A DNA stretch of 64,000 nt, from the NCBI RefSeq assembly GCF_038024875.1, contig NZ_CP136136.1, positions 3,596,001 to 3,660,000 of the forward strand, read 5' to 3'. Shown piece after piece: positions 29,100 to 38,175 of this stretch (positions are counted from its first letter, which is position 1; each line of letters starts with the position of its first letter). The stretch comes from Gordonia rubripertincta. GTDB lineage: Bacteria; Actinomycetota; Actinomycetes; Mycobacteriales; Mycobacteriaceae. The translations under genes and the position numbers were made by a program. The notes under the pieces were generated by a model. It was not told the origin of the DNA, did not search any database, and saw only the letters and a program-made list of their open reading frames with translations.

Positions 29100-29246
29100 T
29101 GCGGACACGGGAACCCCCAACTATTGAGACGAATCGTTCCATGTGTATCACTCCGAGGTTGCGCCGCGCACGCCCGCCCTTGACCTGAAGTTCACTTGAG
29201 GTTGCACGGTGAGGACGTAGTCGTCACCGCCCAACGAGGAGATCCA

Positions 29247-29894
29247 ATGCGCCAGGTGCTACCCGACCTCTGGGAGACAACCACCGACAACCCGTTCCCC
29301 GGCCTCACCACCCATGCCTATCTGTGGACGTCCGGGCGCAACGCGCTGTTCTACTCGATGGCGTCGGACGCCGAGTTCGACGACCTGGCGAAGTTGGGCG
29401 GTGTCGACGACCAGTACCTGTCCCATCACGATGAGGCCGGCCCGATCCTCGGTTGTATCGAAGACCGGTTCGGGGTGACGCTGCACGCCCCAGCGCCCGA
29501 GATCGAGCGGATCGGTCAGTTCGCACGCGTGGACATCGCGATCGCGGAACGGTACGTCGACGACAACGGGGTCGAGGTGATCCCGACGCCGGGGCACACG
29601 CCCGGCAGCACCTGCTACCTGGTGCCCGGCGACGACGGCCTGCGGTATCTGTTCACCGGGGACACCCTGTATCTGAGCGCATCCGGGGAATGGACCGCCG
29701 GATACCTCCCGTTCAGCAACGCAAATACCCTCGCGGAGAGCCTGCATCTGCTGGCGACTCTCACTCCCGACGTGGTCATCTCGAGCGCATTCGCCGGGGA
29801 GTCGGCGGTGAATCGTGTTGCTGCGCAGAACTGGTCGGGCCACATCGAGCAGGCGCTCGAGAGATTGGCAATCGCGTCCGGAACAACACATTGA
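29247..29894 (+). CDS. Metallo-beta-lactamase-fold protein with incomplete metal site
   Basis: A 215-residue MBL-fold protein. TPGHTPGST and LFTGDTLY are well conserved. The HxHxDH motif is replaced by LSHHDE, and the last His near the C-terminus is missing (SSAFAGES). It may bind no metal or only one and could act as a binding protein or a non-classical hydrolase. ATG 29247 follows GAGGAG. It is transcribed away from the MpaB gene. Confidence 0.8.
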   Translation: MRQVLPDLWETTTDNPFPGLTTHAYLWTSGRNALFYSMASDAEFDDLAKLGGVDDQYLSHHDEAGPILGCIEDRFGVTLHAPAPEIERIGQFARVDIAIAERYVDDNGVEVIPTPGHTPGSTCYLVPGDDGLRYLFTGDTLYLSASGEWTAGYLPFSNANTLAESLHLLATLTPDVVISSAFAGESAVNRVAAQNWSGHIEQALERLAIASGTTH

Positions 29895-29961
29895 TGTGCC
29901 GGTGATCTCCTGGTGAGGCCCTGTGGAGCTTTCCTGCGCGACGACGGATTCGTGGGTAACA

Positions 29962-29977
29962 TCGAACATGCATTCGA
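29962..29977. promoter_or_regulatory. LexA (SOS) box-like palindrome before the 13E12 HNH gene
   Basis: TCGAAC-ATGC-ATTCGA matches the mycobacterial SOS box TCGAAC-N4-GTTCGA at 11 of 12 defined positions. It lies 15 to 30 bases before the start of the 13E12-type gene. M. tuberculosis genes of this repeat family are known LexA targets, which supports the call. Confidence 0.7.
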
Positions 29978-29992
29978 ACCACGGAATTGGGG

Positions 29993-31591
29993 GTGACCGT
30001 CGTGGCCGTTGCCGCAACTGTCGACGCCGCCGACCCGGCACCCTCTGACGCGGTCGTGATCATCGAGCAGATGCACGCCCTCGCCGACCGGTTGCAGAAT
30101 GCTGACCTCTCGCGATTGTCGGATGTCGAGGTCGGCCAGGTGGCCGCCGAGAACGAGCGTCTGATCGCCCGCCTGGCTTACGCCGGCAACCAGCAGATCG
30201 TCGAGGTCGAGAACCGCAACATTGCCCGAAAGACCGGTCACCGCAGCATCATTCAATACATGCAACACCGCCTGCGGATCGCCTTCCCCGGCCGACGCCA
30301 CGCCGAGGTGAAAGCCACCGCCACCTACACCGACCTCACCACCGGACAACCACTCGAACCCGAACTGCCCACGCTTGCCCGAGAGTTGGCCGACGGCCGG
30401 GTGGGGTCTGCCCACGTTCATGCGGTGATGGACGTCGTGGACCAGATCCCACATGCCGTCCCACACGATGTGCGCGCCGCCGCCGAACAAACCCTCGCCG
30501 AATACGCCGCCACGCTCACACCTGCTGAGATCGGTCAGGTCGGGGCCCGCCTGCTGGCACACCTCGACCCCGACGGAACCCTCACCGACCACGACGACCG
30601 CGCACGCCGCCGTAACCTGCAGGTGAACCGGCAACGCGCCGACGGGACCTCCAAACTCATCGCCAACCTCACCCCTCTGGCGAGGGCGCGGGTCATGACT
30701 TTTCTGGCAGTCTGGGCCCGACCGGGCATGAACAACCCCACCGATCCTGAATCGCCGTGCGGTTCGATCGAGGACGCCGACCCCGAGGTGGTCGCAGCAG
30801 CAGCCGACCGCGACCACCGCACCCCCGCACAGCGCAATCACGACGCCCTCAACGCACTGCTGGAAGCGGTGTTCGACGACGGAATGCTCGGCAAGACCCA
30901 CCGAGGGCTGCCGGTCCAGCTGATCGCCAAAGCCGAGCTCGCCGACCTCATCCGCGAAACCGGGTTCGCCACCAGCGCCGACGGCACCCTCATCCCCATC
31001 GCAGACCTCATCGCCATCGGAGCCGACGTGCAGCCCTGGTTGGCGGTGTTCAAAGACGCCACAGCGGTCCCGCTGTACTTCGGACGCGGCAAACGACTCG
31101 GCACCATGGAACAGCGGCTCGTCTCGTTCGCCAGACCGGACGGCGAGATGTGCTCCAGCCCGGACTGCGACATGCCCACCGCACACGTGGAAATGCATCA
31201 CGCCCACACCGATTGGGGTGATGGCGGATTCACCGACATCGACAACCTCACTCCGGCCTGCACCCGCCACCACCACATGGTCGGTGATCAACCCGGTCAA
31301 TACTCGACCCGGATGATCGCCGACGGGTCCGACGAAGGCAGATGTTCTTGGCAGTTGAACGCCGAACCAGGGGCGCCACCCAACCCCGAACGCATCAACC
31401 GGCGGCCCGACATGGCCCGACGGTTCAACGAAGTCCTCACCGACATTCGTGACGAGATCCACGGACAACCCGAACCGTTGTCCGTCGATGCACCACGCCC
31501 ACAACTACGGCAGGTCATCGATCTGCAGGAGGCGTCACCCGCCGAACTCGCCATCGCATCGGTGTTGCTGAACACTGCCTACCGGAAATGA
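29993..31591 (+). CDS. DUF222/HNH endonuclease, 13E12 repeat family
   Basis: A protein of about 532 residues in the 13E12/DUF222 family of actinobacteria. The N-terminal DUF222 domain extends over about residues 20-330 (RHAEVKATATYTDL, DGRVGSAHVHAVMDVV). The HNH nuclease domain is at about 385-440 (MCSSPDCDMPTAHVEMHHAHTDWGDGGFTDIDNLTPACTRHHHMV), with its Cys pair and His residues intact. These genes are multicopy and probably mobile, and some are SOS-induced. GTG 29993 is used; TTG 29987 and GTG 30002 are possible. A LexA-like box lies just upstream. Confidence 0.88.
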   Translation: MTVVAVAATVDAADPAPSDAVVIIEQMHALADRLQNADLSRLSDVEVGQVAAENERLIARLAYAGNQQIVEVENRNIARKTGHRSIIQYMQHRLRIAFPGRRHAEVKATATYTDLTTGQPLEPELPTLARELADGRVGSAHVHAVMDVVDQIPHAVPHDVRAAAEQTLAEYAATLTPAEIGQVGARLLAHLDPDGTLTDHDDRARRRNLQVNRQRADGTSKLIANLTPLARARVMTFLAVWARPGMNNPTDPESPCGSIEDADPEVVAAAADRDHRTPAQRNHDALNALLEAVFDDGMLGKTHRGLPVQLIAKAELADLIRETGFATSADGTLIPIADLIAIGADVQPWLAVFKDATAVPLYFGRGKRLGTMEQRLVSFARPDGEMCSSPDCDMPTAHVEMHHAHTDWGDGGFTDIDNLTPACTRHHHMVGDQPGQYSTRMIADGSDEGRCSWQLNAEPGAPPNPERINRRPDMARRFNEVLTDIRDEIHGQPEPLSVDAPRPQLRQVIDLQEASPAELAIASVLLNTAYRK

Positions 31592-31604
31592 GAACCGGTG
31601 GCGG

Positions 31605-33341
31605 TCAGTCGAACAGGCGCCGGAACACGTTGGTCTCGGCGAGATCGACCAGCTCGTCGCCCCGGCCTGACAACACGGTGCGCAGGGCGTAGAGGGTGAA
31701 TCCCTTGGCCTGCGCGGCGGTGATGGTCGGCGGGATCGACAATTCCTGTCGGGCCGTCGTCACGTCGAGCAGCGCCGGGCCGTCGTGAGCCAGGAACTCG
31801 TCGATGGCACCGGCGAGATCGTCGGGCTGCTCGACCTTGCGTCCACGGATTCCGACGGCCTCGGCGAGTTTCGCGAAATCGGGGTTCTCCAGATCGGTCC
31901 CGTAGTTGACGAACCCGGCCGCCTTCATCTCCACCTCGACGAAGTTCAGCGAGGAGTTGTTGTAGACGACGATCTTCACCGGCAGTTTGTTCTGGGTGAT
32001 GGTCAGAAGCTCGCCCAGAAGCATCGCGAGTCCGCCGTCGCCGGCGAGTGCGATGATCTGGCGCCCCGGAAAGGCGGTTTGCGCGCCGATGGCCTGCGAG
32101 ACCGCATTCGCCATCGACCCATGGGTGAACGAACCGATCAGGCGGCGGGCGCCGTTCATCACCAGATACCGCGCCGCCCACACGACCGGAGAGCCGACGT
32201 CGGGGATGAACACGGCGTCTGCACTGGCTTTCTCGCTGATCAGCCGGGTGAGGTACTGGGGGTGGATGGGTGCCCGGTTACGGTCGTTGTCGGCCAGTTC
32301 GTCCAGACGCCGACGTGCCTTGGTGTAGTGGGCGAGCGACGTCGTCAGGTGTTCTGGGTCGCGGCCGGTCGAGATCAGCGGGAGCAGCGCGCGCACGGTG
32401 TCGCCGACGTCGCCGACCAGCGGTACGTCGACCGGGCAGCGACGTCCGATCTGTTCGCCGCGGATGTCGACCTGGATGATGGTCGCCTTGGACGGGTAGA
32501 ACTGCTGATACGGGAAGTCGGTGCCCAGCATCAGCAGGGTGTCGCACTTCTCGATCGCGCGATAGCCCGACGAAAAGCCCAGCAGCCCGGTCATTCCCAC
32601 GTCGTACGGGTTGTCGTACTCGATGAATTCCTTGCCCCGCAACGCATGCACGATCGGGGCCTGTAGCGCGCGGGCCAGCCCGACGACCTCATTGTGGGCG
32701 CCCTGCACGCCGGCACCGGCAAGGATGGTGACGCGCTGGGCAGCGTTGAGCGTGTCCGCGGTGCGGGCCAGGTCGGCATCGGTGGGCCGCACGACGCGCG
32801 GCACGTGCCGGATCGGGGCTCCCGCACGGCGTTTGGGGCACGGTTTGAGGAACAGCTCGCCGGGGATCACGAGCACTGCCACGTCGCGTCGCTCCACCGC
32901 GGTCCGCAACGCCACGTCGAGCAGTCGCGGCATCTGGTCGGGGGTGCTCACCATCTCGCAGAAGGCACTGCATTCACGGAATAGCTGTTCGGGGTGGGTC
33001 TCCTGGAAGTAACCGCTGCCGATCTCGGGTCCGGGGATGTGGGCCGCGATCGCGAGCACCGGGACGCGGCTGCGATGGGCGTCGAAAAGCCCGTTGATCA
33101 GGTGGAGATTGCCGGGACCGCAACTGCCCACGCAGACCGCGAGCTCGCCGGTGAGAGCAGCCTCGGCGGAGGCAGCGAAAGCAGCGGCTTCCTCGTGGCG
33201 GACGTGCTGCCAGGTGATGGCCTCGGTGGTGCGCAGAGCGTCGGTGAGCCCGTTGAGGGAATCGCCCGGAAGTCCGTACACACGCTGCACTCCGGAACGT
33301 TCGAGCTCTTCGACGATCCTCTCGGCGACTGTTGTCGACAT
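31605..33341 (-). CDS. poxB: Thiamine-diphosphate pyruvate oxidase/dehydrogenase (PoxB-like)
   Basis: A 578-residue ThDP enzyme of the acetolactate synthase superfamily. The N-terminus (SGVQRVYGLPGDSLNGL, HEEAAAFAASAEAALTGELAVCVGSCGPGNLHLINGL) and C-terminal ThDP motif (ALAGDGGLAMLLGELLTITQNKLPVKIVVYNN) match PoxB, which decarboxylates pyruvate to acetate and CO2 and passes electrons to quinone. The length agrees with PoxB (about 572). ATG 33341. The open frame continues upstream without family similarity. It ends 13 bases from the convergent HNH gene. Confidence 0.9.
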   Translation of the reverse strand: MSTTVAERIVEELERSGVQRVYGLPGDSLNGLTDALRTTEAITWQHVRHEEAAAFAASAEAALTGELAVCVGSCGPGNLHLINGLFDAHRSRVPVLAIAAHIPGPEIGSGYFQETHPEQLFRECSAFCEMVSTPDQMPRLLDVALRTAVERRDVAVLVIPGELFLKPCPKRRAGAPIRHVPRVVRPTDADLARTADTLNAAQRVTILAGAGVQGAHNEVVGLARALQAPIVHALRGKEFIEYDNPYDVGMTGLLGFSSGYRAIEKCDTLLMLGTDFPYQQFYPSKATIIQVDIRGEQIGRRCPVDVPLVGDVGDTVRALLPLISTGRDPEHLTTSLAHYTKARRRLDELADNDRNRAPIHPQYLTRLISEKASADAVFIPDVGSPVVWAARYLVMNGARRLIGSFTHGSMANAVSQAIGAQTAFPGRQIIALAGDGGLAMLLGELLTITQNKLPVKIVVYNNSSLNFVEVEMKAAGFVNYGTDLENPDFAKLAEAVGIRGRKVEQPDDLAGAIDEFLAHDGPALLDVTTARQELSIPPTITAAQAKGFTLYALRTVLSGRGDELVDLAETNVFRRLFD

Positions 33342-33853
33342 GGTGATCCATTCGGTCGAGTCCGTGTGAACCCCGACTATAGACGCGACGCCAGCGGTAC
33401 CGACCTGGTTCAACTTTCGTGCGCGATGATTCGCCGCGTGGCGTTCGGTTTCGCCGATGACACCAGCTGTCCGGCGCAGCGCGGTGAACCACCGTAGAGA
33501 CTCCGTCGACCTCCTCAGCGGCGGACGCCTCATCCCGGCGTCGCCGTGAGTGTTTCGATGCGCTACGACGATTTCAGGCCCCACTCCACCCGGAAACCCA
33601 TGACATCGAGAACTTCTCCAAGGATCGCGTCGTCGCAGGGTCTCGTCGTCATCCCACGGACTCGGCGACCTCGCCCGACGACTCGGACCTGTGCTGGCGG
33701 GGTAGCCCCGGCGCCTGTGGATGCCGCCGGGCTGTGGATGGCGTCGTCGGCCACGACGCTTCTCGTCGGGGTCCGTCGTCACAGTGGATCGCACCACGCC
33801 GGGCGGCGTGGGCCTCGTGTTCTGCGAGGTGAATCGACACACGGGAGTCGCTC
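33342..33853. other. Gene-poor stretch, possible gene remnant
   Basis: 512 bases with no gene that can be supported. It must contain the poxB promoter at its left end. A minus-strand frame at 33563-33754 ends in MGFRVEWGLKSS and looks protein-like only over its last 30 residues, so a decayed or frameshifted small gene is possible. No RNA gene or strong hairpin was recognised. Confidence 0.35.
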
Positions 33854-34270
33854 ATGAAAGTCCTCACCGCCACCTCCTCCGGTGCCACCCGAGAGGATGA
33901 CTTCTGCCACGCCGTCGAGGGCGAGATCGTGCTGCCGTCGGTGGTGTGCGATTCCCGGACCTGCGGATGCGACCGCGCGTTCGGCGGGCTCAACACTCAC
34001 CAGGCCACCACGACGATCATGGTCCGCGACCTCGACCTGACCGTCGAGGATCTGGTGGCGGCCGCCTTCGGATATCTGGAGTCCGCAGGATGGGCCGATC
34101 TGCTCAGGTCCGATGTCGTGCCCGAGGAGCCGGCGGACCCGGTTGCGGCATACGCCCTCGAGCTCTTGGTGCCGACCCTGGTGCTGGCCGCACAACTCGA
34201 TCCCGGTGTCATCATCCGGGTCGCCTACAACCGCAGAGCCGACGTGTGGGAGTACGCCTTGGCGAGCTGA
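33854..34270 (+). CDS. Hypothetical protein with Cys-rich motif
   Basis: A 138-residue protein of unknown function. It has two clustered Cys in VCDSRTCGCDRAFGGL, an actinobacterial-type motif that might bind metal, and a largely helical C-terminal half (AAYALELLVPTLVLAAQLDPGVIIRVAYNR). There is no signal peptide. ATG 33854 has CGGGAG about ten bases upstream. A strong bidirectional hairpin follows. Confidence 0.7.
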   Translation: MKVLTATSSGATREDDFCHAVEGEIVLPSVVCDSRTCGCDRAFGGLNTHQATTTIMVRDLDLTVEDLVAAAFGYLESAGWADLLRSDVVPEEPADPVAAYALELLVPTLVLAAQLDPGVIIRVAYNRRADVWEYALAS

Positions 34271-34298
34271 TCATCACGTCTGCTCACCGGCAGACCCA

Positions 34299-34338
34299 TT
34301 TCGGTGATGCGTCCTCGGTCGAGGTCGCATCACCGAAA
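34299..34338. terminator. Bidirectional terminator hairpin
   Basis: A 13-base perfect stem (TTTCGGTGATGCG / CGCATCACCGAAA) encloses a loop that can itself pair (CCTC/GAGG). It sits between two convergent genes, 28 and 15 bases from their stops, and can serve both. Confidence 0.8.
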
Positions 34339-34353
34339 CGAAGTCAGATGGAC

Positions 34354-35208
34354 TCAGTTCTGGTGATCCGAGGTCACCGCGAGGTCCTTCGCGGCGTCGA
34401 ACTCTGCCCGGAGGGTGTTCAGCCGGGCGTCGGCGAACTCGAGCGAGTCCGACCCCAGGAGCTGGTGCAGCGGCGCGTGGCCCTCCACGGCGACGGTGAT
34501 GATGGCCGCCGCGGCGCGGACCGGATCGCCCAACTGGGTGCCCGGCATGGCCTGGTGTGCCCGGGTCATCTCGCGGATGGAGGGGTAGGCGTCGACCGTG
34601 GACGCGGGCAGCCCGAGCGAGGTGGGACGCAGGAAGTCGGTCCGCAGGTACCCGGGTTCGATCAGGTTGACGGCGATGTCGAAGTCGGCGACCTCGGCGG
34701 CCAGCGACTCGGTGAGGCCCTCCAGTGCGAACTTGCCTGAGCTGTACAGGCCCCAACCGGGAAACGTGGTCAGGCCGAGGATCGACGACACGTTGATGAT
34801 GTGGCCACCGCGGCGTGCCCGCATGTGAGGGAGCGTTGCCCGCAGCACGTTCCAGACCCCGAAGATCTGGACGTCGAACATGTCGCGGGCCTCGGCGTCG
34901 GTGACCTCCTCGACTGCGGCGAGGAAGCCGTAGCCCGCATTGTTGACCACCACGTCGATGCGGCCGAACCGATCCTGCGTCGCCGCGACCGCAGCGGCGA
35001 CCTCGGCTTCGTCGGCGAGCGACACCTGCAGGGGGAGAAAGCGACTCGTGTCGATGCCGGTGAGGGCCTCGGTCAGTCGATCCGTCGAGCGTGTGGTGGC
35101 GGCGACGTTCTCACCGCGCTGCAGCAGTTGCGTGACCAGCTCCAGGCCGAGGCCGCGCGAGGCGCCGGTGACGAACCAGGTGGCCGGACGATCGGTGGGG
35201 TAGCTCAT
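34354..35208 (-). CDS. Short-chain dehydrogenase/reductase
   Basis: A 284-residue classical SDR. The cofactor motif TGASRGLGLEL is at residues 14-24. NNAGYG, the catalytic Ser (NVSSILGL) and YxxxK (YSSGKFALEGL) are all present. The substrate is unknown. ATG 35208 has an excellent ribosome-binding site (GGAGG). The divergent XRE/MmyB-type regulator 166 bases away probably controls it. Confidence 0.9.
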   Translation of the reverse strand: MSYPTDRPATWFVTGASRGLGLELVTQLLQRGENVAATTRSTDRLTEALTGIDTSRFLPLQVSLADEAEVAAAVAATQDRFGRIDVVVNNAGYGFLAAVEEVTDAEARDMFDVQIFGVWNVLRATLPHMRARRGGHIINVSSILGLTTFPGWGLYSSGKFALEGLTESLAAEVADFDIAVNLIEPGYLRTDFLRPTSLGLPASTVDAYPSIREMTRAHQAMPGTQLGDPVRAAAAIITVAVEGHAPLHQLLGSDSLEFADARLNTLRAEFDAAKDLAVTSDHQN

Positions 35209-35374
35209 GATTGCCTCCTGTGTGTCCCGGCTCGTCTCTCGAGCCGGTGACACCAGAATGGCGCCGCGAAAGACACTGTGGGACGCCATAACTGACCACC
35301 GCGAACCCAGGGCTGGACAACCTAGGACTGAAAGACCCAGGCACGGCCCGCGGATGGCGCGCATGATGGTGGTC

Positions 35375-36256
35375 ATGGCCGATCTGAATCGAGAACTCGC
35401 GGACTTCCTCCGCCGTGCTCGGGCCGCGCGCGATCCGCAGGAGGCAGGCCTCCCCGACGACGGGCGGGTTCGCCGCGTCAGGGGACTGCGACGCGAAGAG
35501 GTGGCCGTGCTCGCCGGGGTGTCCACCGACTACTACACGCGCCTGGAGCAGGGCCGGCGCATCGTCCCGTCGACGCAGGTCATCGATGCGATCGCGCGTG
35601 CCCTCGGACTCGACGACGTGGGCCACACCCACCTGCACGACCTCGTCTCGGTGACTCGGGCTCCGCGCACCGCCGCACGCTCGCGCTCTGCGGTGCAGCG
35701 CGTGCGACCCGGACTGCGCCGGTTGCTCGATTCGCTCGACGCGCATCCCGCGCTGGTCCTCGGCCGCCGGACCGAGATCCTGGGGGCCAACCGGATGGCG
35801 TGTGCGTTGTTCGCCGACTTCGAGCGCATGCCCGGACGCGAACGGAACTACGCCCGCTGGATGCTGCTGTCCGACGACGCGCGCAACCTCTTCGTGGACT
35901 GGGAGGTGCAGGCCCGCAACGCAGTAGAGGCACTCCGGCTCGAGGCCGGACGCGCCCCGGAGGATCGCGACCTCATCGAACTGGTCGGGGAGCTGTCGGT
36001 GTCGAGTCCGGAGTTCCGGCAGTGGTGGTCGGAACACCAGGTCCACCAGCGGACGTTCGGTTCGAAGCGACTTGTCCACCCGATCGTCGGCGACCTCACT
36101 GTCGCTTTCGAGACCTTCGAGTTGCCCGGAGACAACGAACAGGCCCTGTACATCTACACGACCGAGCCGGGATCGACGTCCCGCCAGGCGATCGCGATCC
36201 TGGCGAGCTGGAGTCAGCCCGCGCGCGAACCGGAGTCCGAACCGTCGGACGGCTGA
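35375..36256 (+). CDS. XRE-type regulator with MmyB-like ligand-binding domain
   Basis: A 293-residue regulator. The N-terminal helix-turn-helix is RVRGLRREEVAVLAGVSTDYYTRLEQGR and the C-terminal domain is the MmyB-like (PAS-related) fold common in actinobacteria (EILGANRMACALFADF, NYARWMLLSDDARNLFVDWE). Such regulators usually sit divergent to an SDR that they control, as here. ATG 35375 gives the standard family start; three in-frame ATGs lie just upstream. The 3' end overlaps the convergent gene by 43 bases. Confidence 0.9.
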   Translation: MADLNRELADFLRRARAARDPQEAGLPDDGRVRRVRGLRREEVAVLAGVSTDYYTRLEQGRRIVPSTQVIDAIARALGLDDVGHTHLHDLVSVTRAPRTAARSRSAVQRVRPGLRRLLDSLDAHPALVLGRRTEILGANRMACALFADFERMPGRERNYARWMLLSDDARNLFVDWEVQARNAVEALRLEAGRAPEDRDLIELVGELSVSSPEFRQWWSEHQVHQRTFGSKRLVHPIVGDLTVAFETFELPGDNEQALYIYTTEPGSTSRQAIAILASWSQPAREPESEPSDG

Positions 36257-36837
36257 AGTGCGCTCGCCGGGACGCGCCCGCTGAAGCACATCAGGATGTC
36301 GCGGATCGGTGCCTCGACGACCTGACCCGACCCGGCTGCGAAGTCGACGTCGGTGGCCTCGAACCGGAGCCCGCGGTTGCGGCGTCGGGCGAAAAACGGG
36401 AAGACGACATCCCAGATCTCCTGTGCCGCGGCCGCGGCGGCGTCGACCGGCATCGGACGATCGATCCCGAGCGGAACGGCGATGTCCTGGCCGTGGAGGA
36501 GGGAATCGATGAGGGGCGCCCGCTCGTTGGTCGCGAACGGGTGACGTCGTGAGCCGACCATCGCGCGGAGTTTGTCCGCGGCCTCGGGCGGTGGTGTCTG
36601 ATCGCGGACGGCCATCTCGCGGATCATCGTGTTGAACCGGAAGCCGTACCGAACGGCTGCCGGGATGACCTGGCGGGCGCCCGCGTGTGACTGGGTGAGA
36701 TGCACTGCGACGTCGCGGACCGTCCATCCGGCGCAGAGCGACGGCGTCGCGAGTTGTTCTTCGGACAGGGATTCGATCAGTGTGGCGAGGTCGATCCGCT
36801 GCTCGTCGATGTGCTTCCACAGGGTGTCACTGTCCAT
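36214..36837 (-). CDS. Maleylpyruvate isomerase-family (DinB-like, mycothiol-dependent type) protein
   Basis: A 207-residue protein with an N-terminal DinB/MDMPI fold. ATPSLCAGWTVRDVAVHLTQSHAG carries the conserved GW-x-VRD-x-x-x-H segment. A second conserved block is RHPFATNERAPLIDSLLHGQDIAVPLG. Members are thiol-dependent, metal-binding transferases or isomerases that use mycothiol. It is divergent from a MarR gene and a palindrome lies between, so it is the probable target of that regulator. Confidence 0.82.
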   Translation of the reverse strand: MDSDTLWKHIDEQRIDLATLIESLSEEQLATPSLCAGWTVRDVAVHLTQSHAGARQVIPAAVRYGFRFNTMIREMAVRDQTPPPEAADKLRAMVGSRRHPFATNERAPLIDSLLHGQDIAVPLGIDRPMPVDAAAAAAQEIWDVVFPFFARRRNRGLRFEATDVDFAAGSGQVVEAPIRDILMCFSGRVPASALQPSDGSDSGSRAG

Positions 36838-36858
36838 GACGGGCTCCCGTTCCGAAGT

Positions 36859-36888
36859 GGTCAGGATACCTGACCATATTAGTCAGGA
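36859..36888. promoter_or_regulatory. MarR-type operator in a divergent promoter
   Basis: A perfect palindrome GGTCAGG-ATA-CCTGACC (36859-36875) is followed by another half-site, AGTCAGGA (36881-36888). It lies in the 72-base gap between the MDMPI-family and MarR genes, so a single regulator dimer could control both and itself. Confidence 0.7.
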
Positions 36889-36909
36889 ATCCGTACTAAG
36901 GTCAACGGT

Positions 36910-37347
36910 GTGACCGACGAACGACCGGCCCTGGGCGTCCTGATGTTCGTGGCCCACCGGTCCATCGAACGGCGGGTCATCGCACGGCTCGCCGCCGCCG
37001 GGGCCGACGACATCACCCTCGCGCAGAGTCGCGTGGTGCAACGGCTCGCGCCCGAGCCGATGCGGCTGACCGACCTCGCCGAGCAGGCGGGTGTCACCAA
37101 GCAGACCGCCGGCGGCATCGTCGACCAACTCGAAGCCGCGGGATACCTCGTCCGCGTCCCCGACCCGTCGGACCGCCGGGCCCGGCTGGTGACTCTCAGC
37201 GACCGTGGCGTCGAGCTGTGTGAGATCGCGGCGCAGGAGGTCGAGGCCATCGAACAGGAGTGGCGCGATCACCTCGGCGCCGACGACTTCGCTGCTCTGG
37301 AGAAGTCGTTGATTCGTCTGCGTGAGGTCACCGACCCCTACTGCTGA
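36910..37347 (+). CDS. MarR-family transcriptional regulator
   Basis: A 145-residue MarR regulator. The winged helix is clear (MRLTDLAEQAGVTKQTAGGIVDQLEAAGYLVRVPDPSDRRARLVTLSDRG), with the wing DPSDRRARL. GTG 36910. It ends 21 bases from the convergent ABC permease. The operator immediately upstream suggests autorepression. Confidence 0.92.
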   Translation: MTDERPALGVLMFVAHRSIERRVIARLAAAGADDITLAQSRVVQRLAPEPMRLTDLAEQAGVTKQTAGGIVDQLEAAGYLVRVPDPSDRRARLVTLSDRGVELCEIAAQEVEAIEQEWRDHLGADDFAALEKSLIRLREVTDPYC

Positions 37348-37368
37348 ATCCACTCGGTCGGCCGGCGG

Positions 37369-38175
37369 TCACGAGGTGACCGCCCGACGTTCGTACGTGC
37401 GGAGCGCGAGTCCGTACGACACCACGCCGATCCCCAGGCTCCAGGCGATCGCGGCGATCACGCTGCTCGTGGAAACCGTTGCGGCGGTGAGGGCTCCGCG
37501 GAGGACCTCGATCACCGGGGTGAACGGCTGGTATTGGGCGAACTGCTTGACCCCGACGGGCAACGAGTCGGCGGGAACGAAACCCGTGCTGAGGAACGGC
37601 ATGATCGTCAAGAACATCGGCGAGTTGCTGGCGGTCTCGACGGTGTCCGCGGCGAGGCCGAGGTAGATCGCGAGCCAGATCAGGGCGATCGAGAACACCA
37701 CGGTGATTCCCAGTGCGCCAAGCCATCCGGGTGGGTCGACGGTGGGACGGAAGCCGAGGGCGATCGCCACCGCGAGAACGACTGCGATGCTGAACAGCGC
37801 CTGGATGAGGCTGGCCAGGACATGGCCGACGAGTACCGACGACCGTCCGATGTCCATGGTGCGGAAGCGGTTGATGATTCCCGAGGTCATGTCCATCGCG
37901 ACGACGATCGCCGAGCCCTGCACGGCTGACGCGATCGTCACCAGGATGATTCCGGGGACGACGTAATCGAGGTACGCGGCGCGCCCCGTGGCCCCGCCGG
38001 ACGTGGTCATCCCGGCGCCGAGCTGCCCGCCGAAGACGAAGACGAACAGCAGCAGGAACACCACCGGCAGGCCGACGAGCATGATGGTCAGCGACGGATA
38101 CTTGACGAGGCGTCGGAGGTTGCGGCGCAACATGACCCGGGAGTCGGACACGGCATAGGTGAGTGTGCTCATCAC
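37369..38175 (-). CDS. ABC-2 type permease (DrrB-like)
   Basis: A 268-residue exporter permease with about six transmembrane helices. The first is MLVGLPVVFLLLFVFVFGGQL. It contains the DrrB-type segment VVPGIILVTIASAVQGSAIVVAMDMTSGIINRFRTMDIGRSSVLVGHVLA. It forms the membrane part of a daunorubicin-resistance-type efflux pump with the upstream ATPase. GTG 38175 overlaps the ATPase stop (GTGA); ATG 38172 is an alternative. Confidence 0.9.
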   Translation of the reverse strand: MMSTLTYAVSDSRVMLRRNLRRLVKYPSLTIMLVGLPVVFLLLFVFVFGGQLGAGMTTSGGATGRAAYLDYVVPGIILVTIASAVQGSAIVVAMDMTSGIINRFRTMDIGRSSVLVGHVLASLIQALFSIAVVLAVAIALGFRPTVDPPGWLGALGITVVFSIALIWLAIYLGLAADTVETASNSPMFLTIMPFLSTGFVPADSLPVGVKQFAQYQPFTPVIEVLRGALTAATVSTSSVIAAIAWSLGIGVVSYGLALRTYERRAVTS

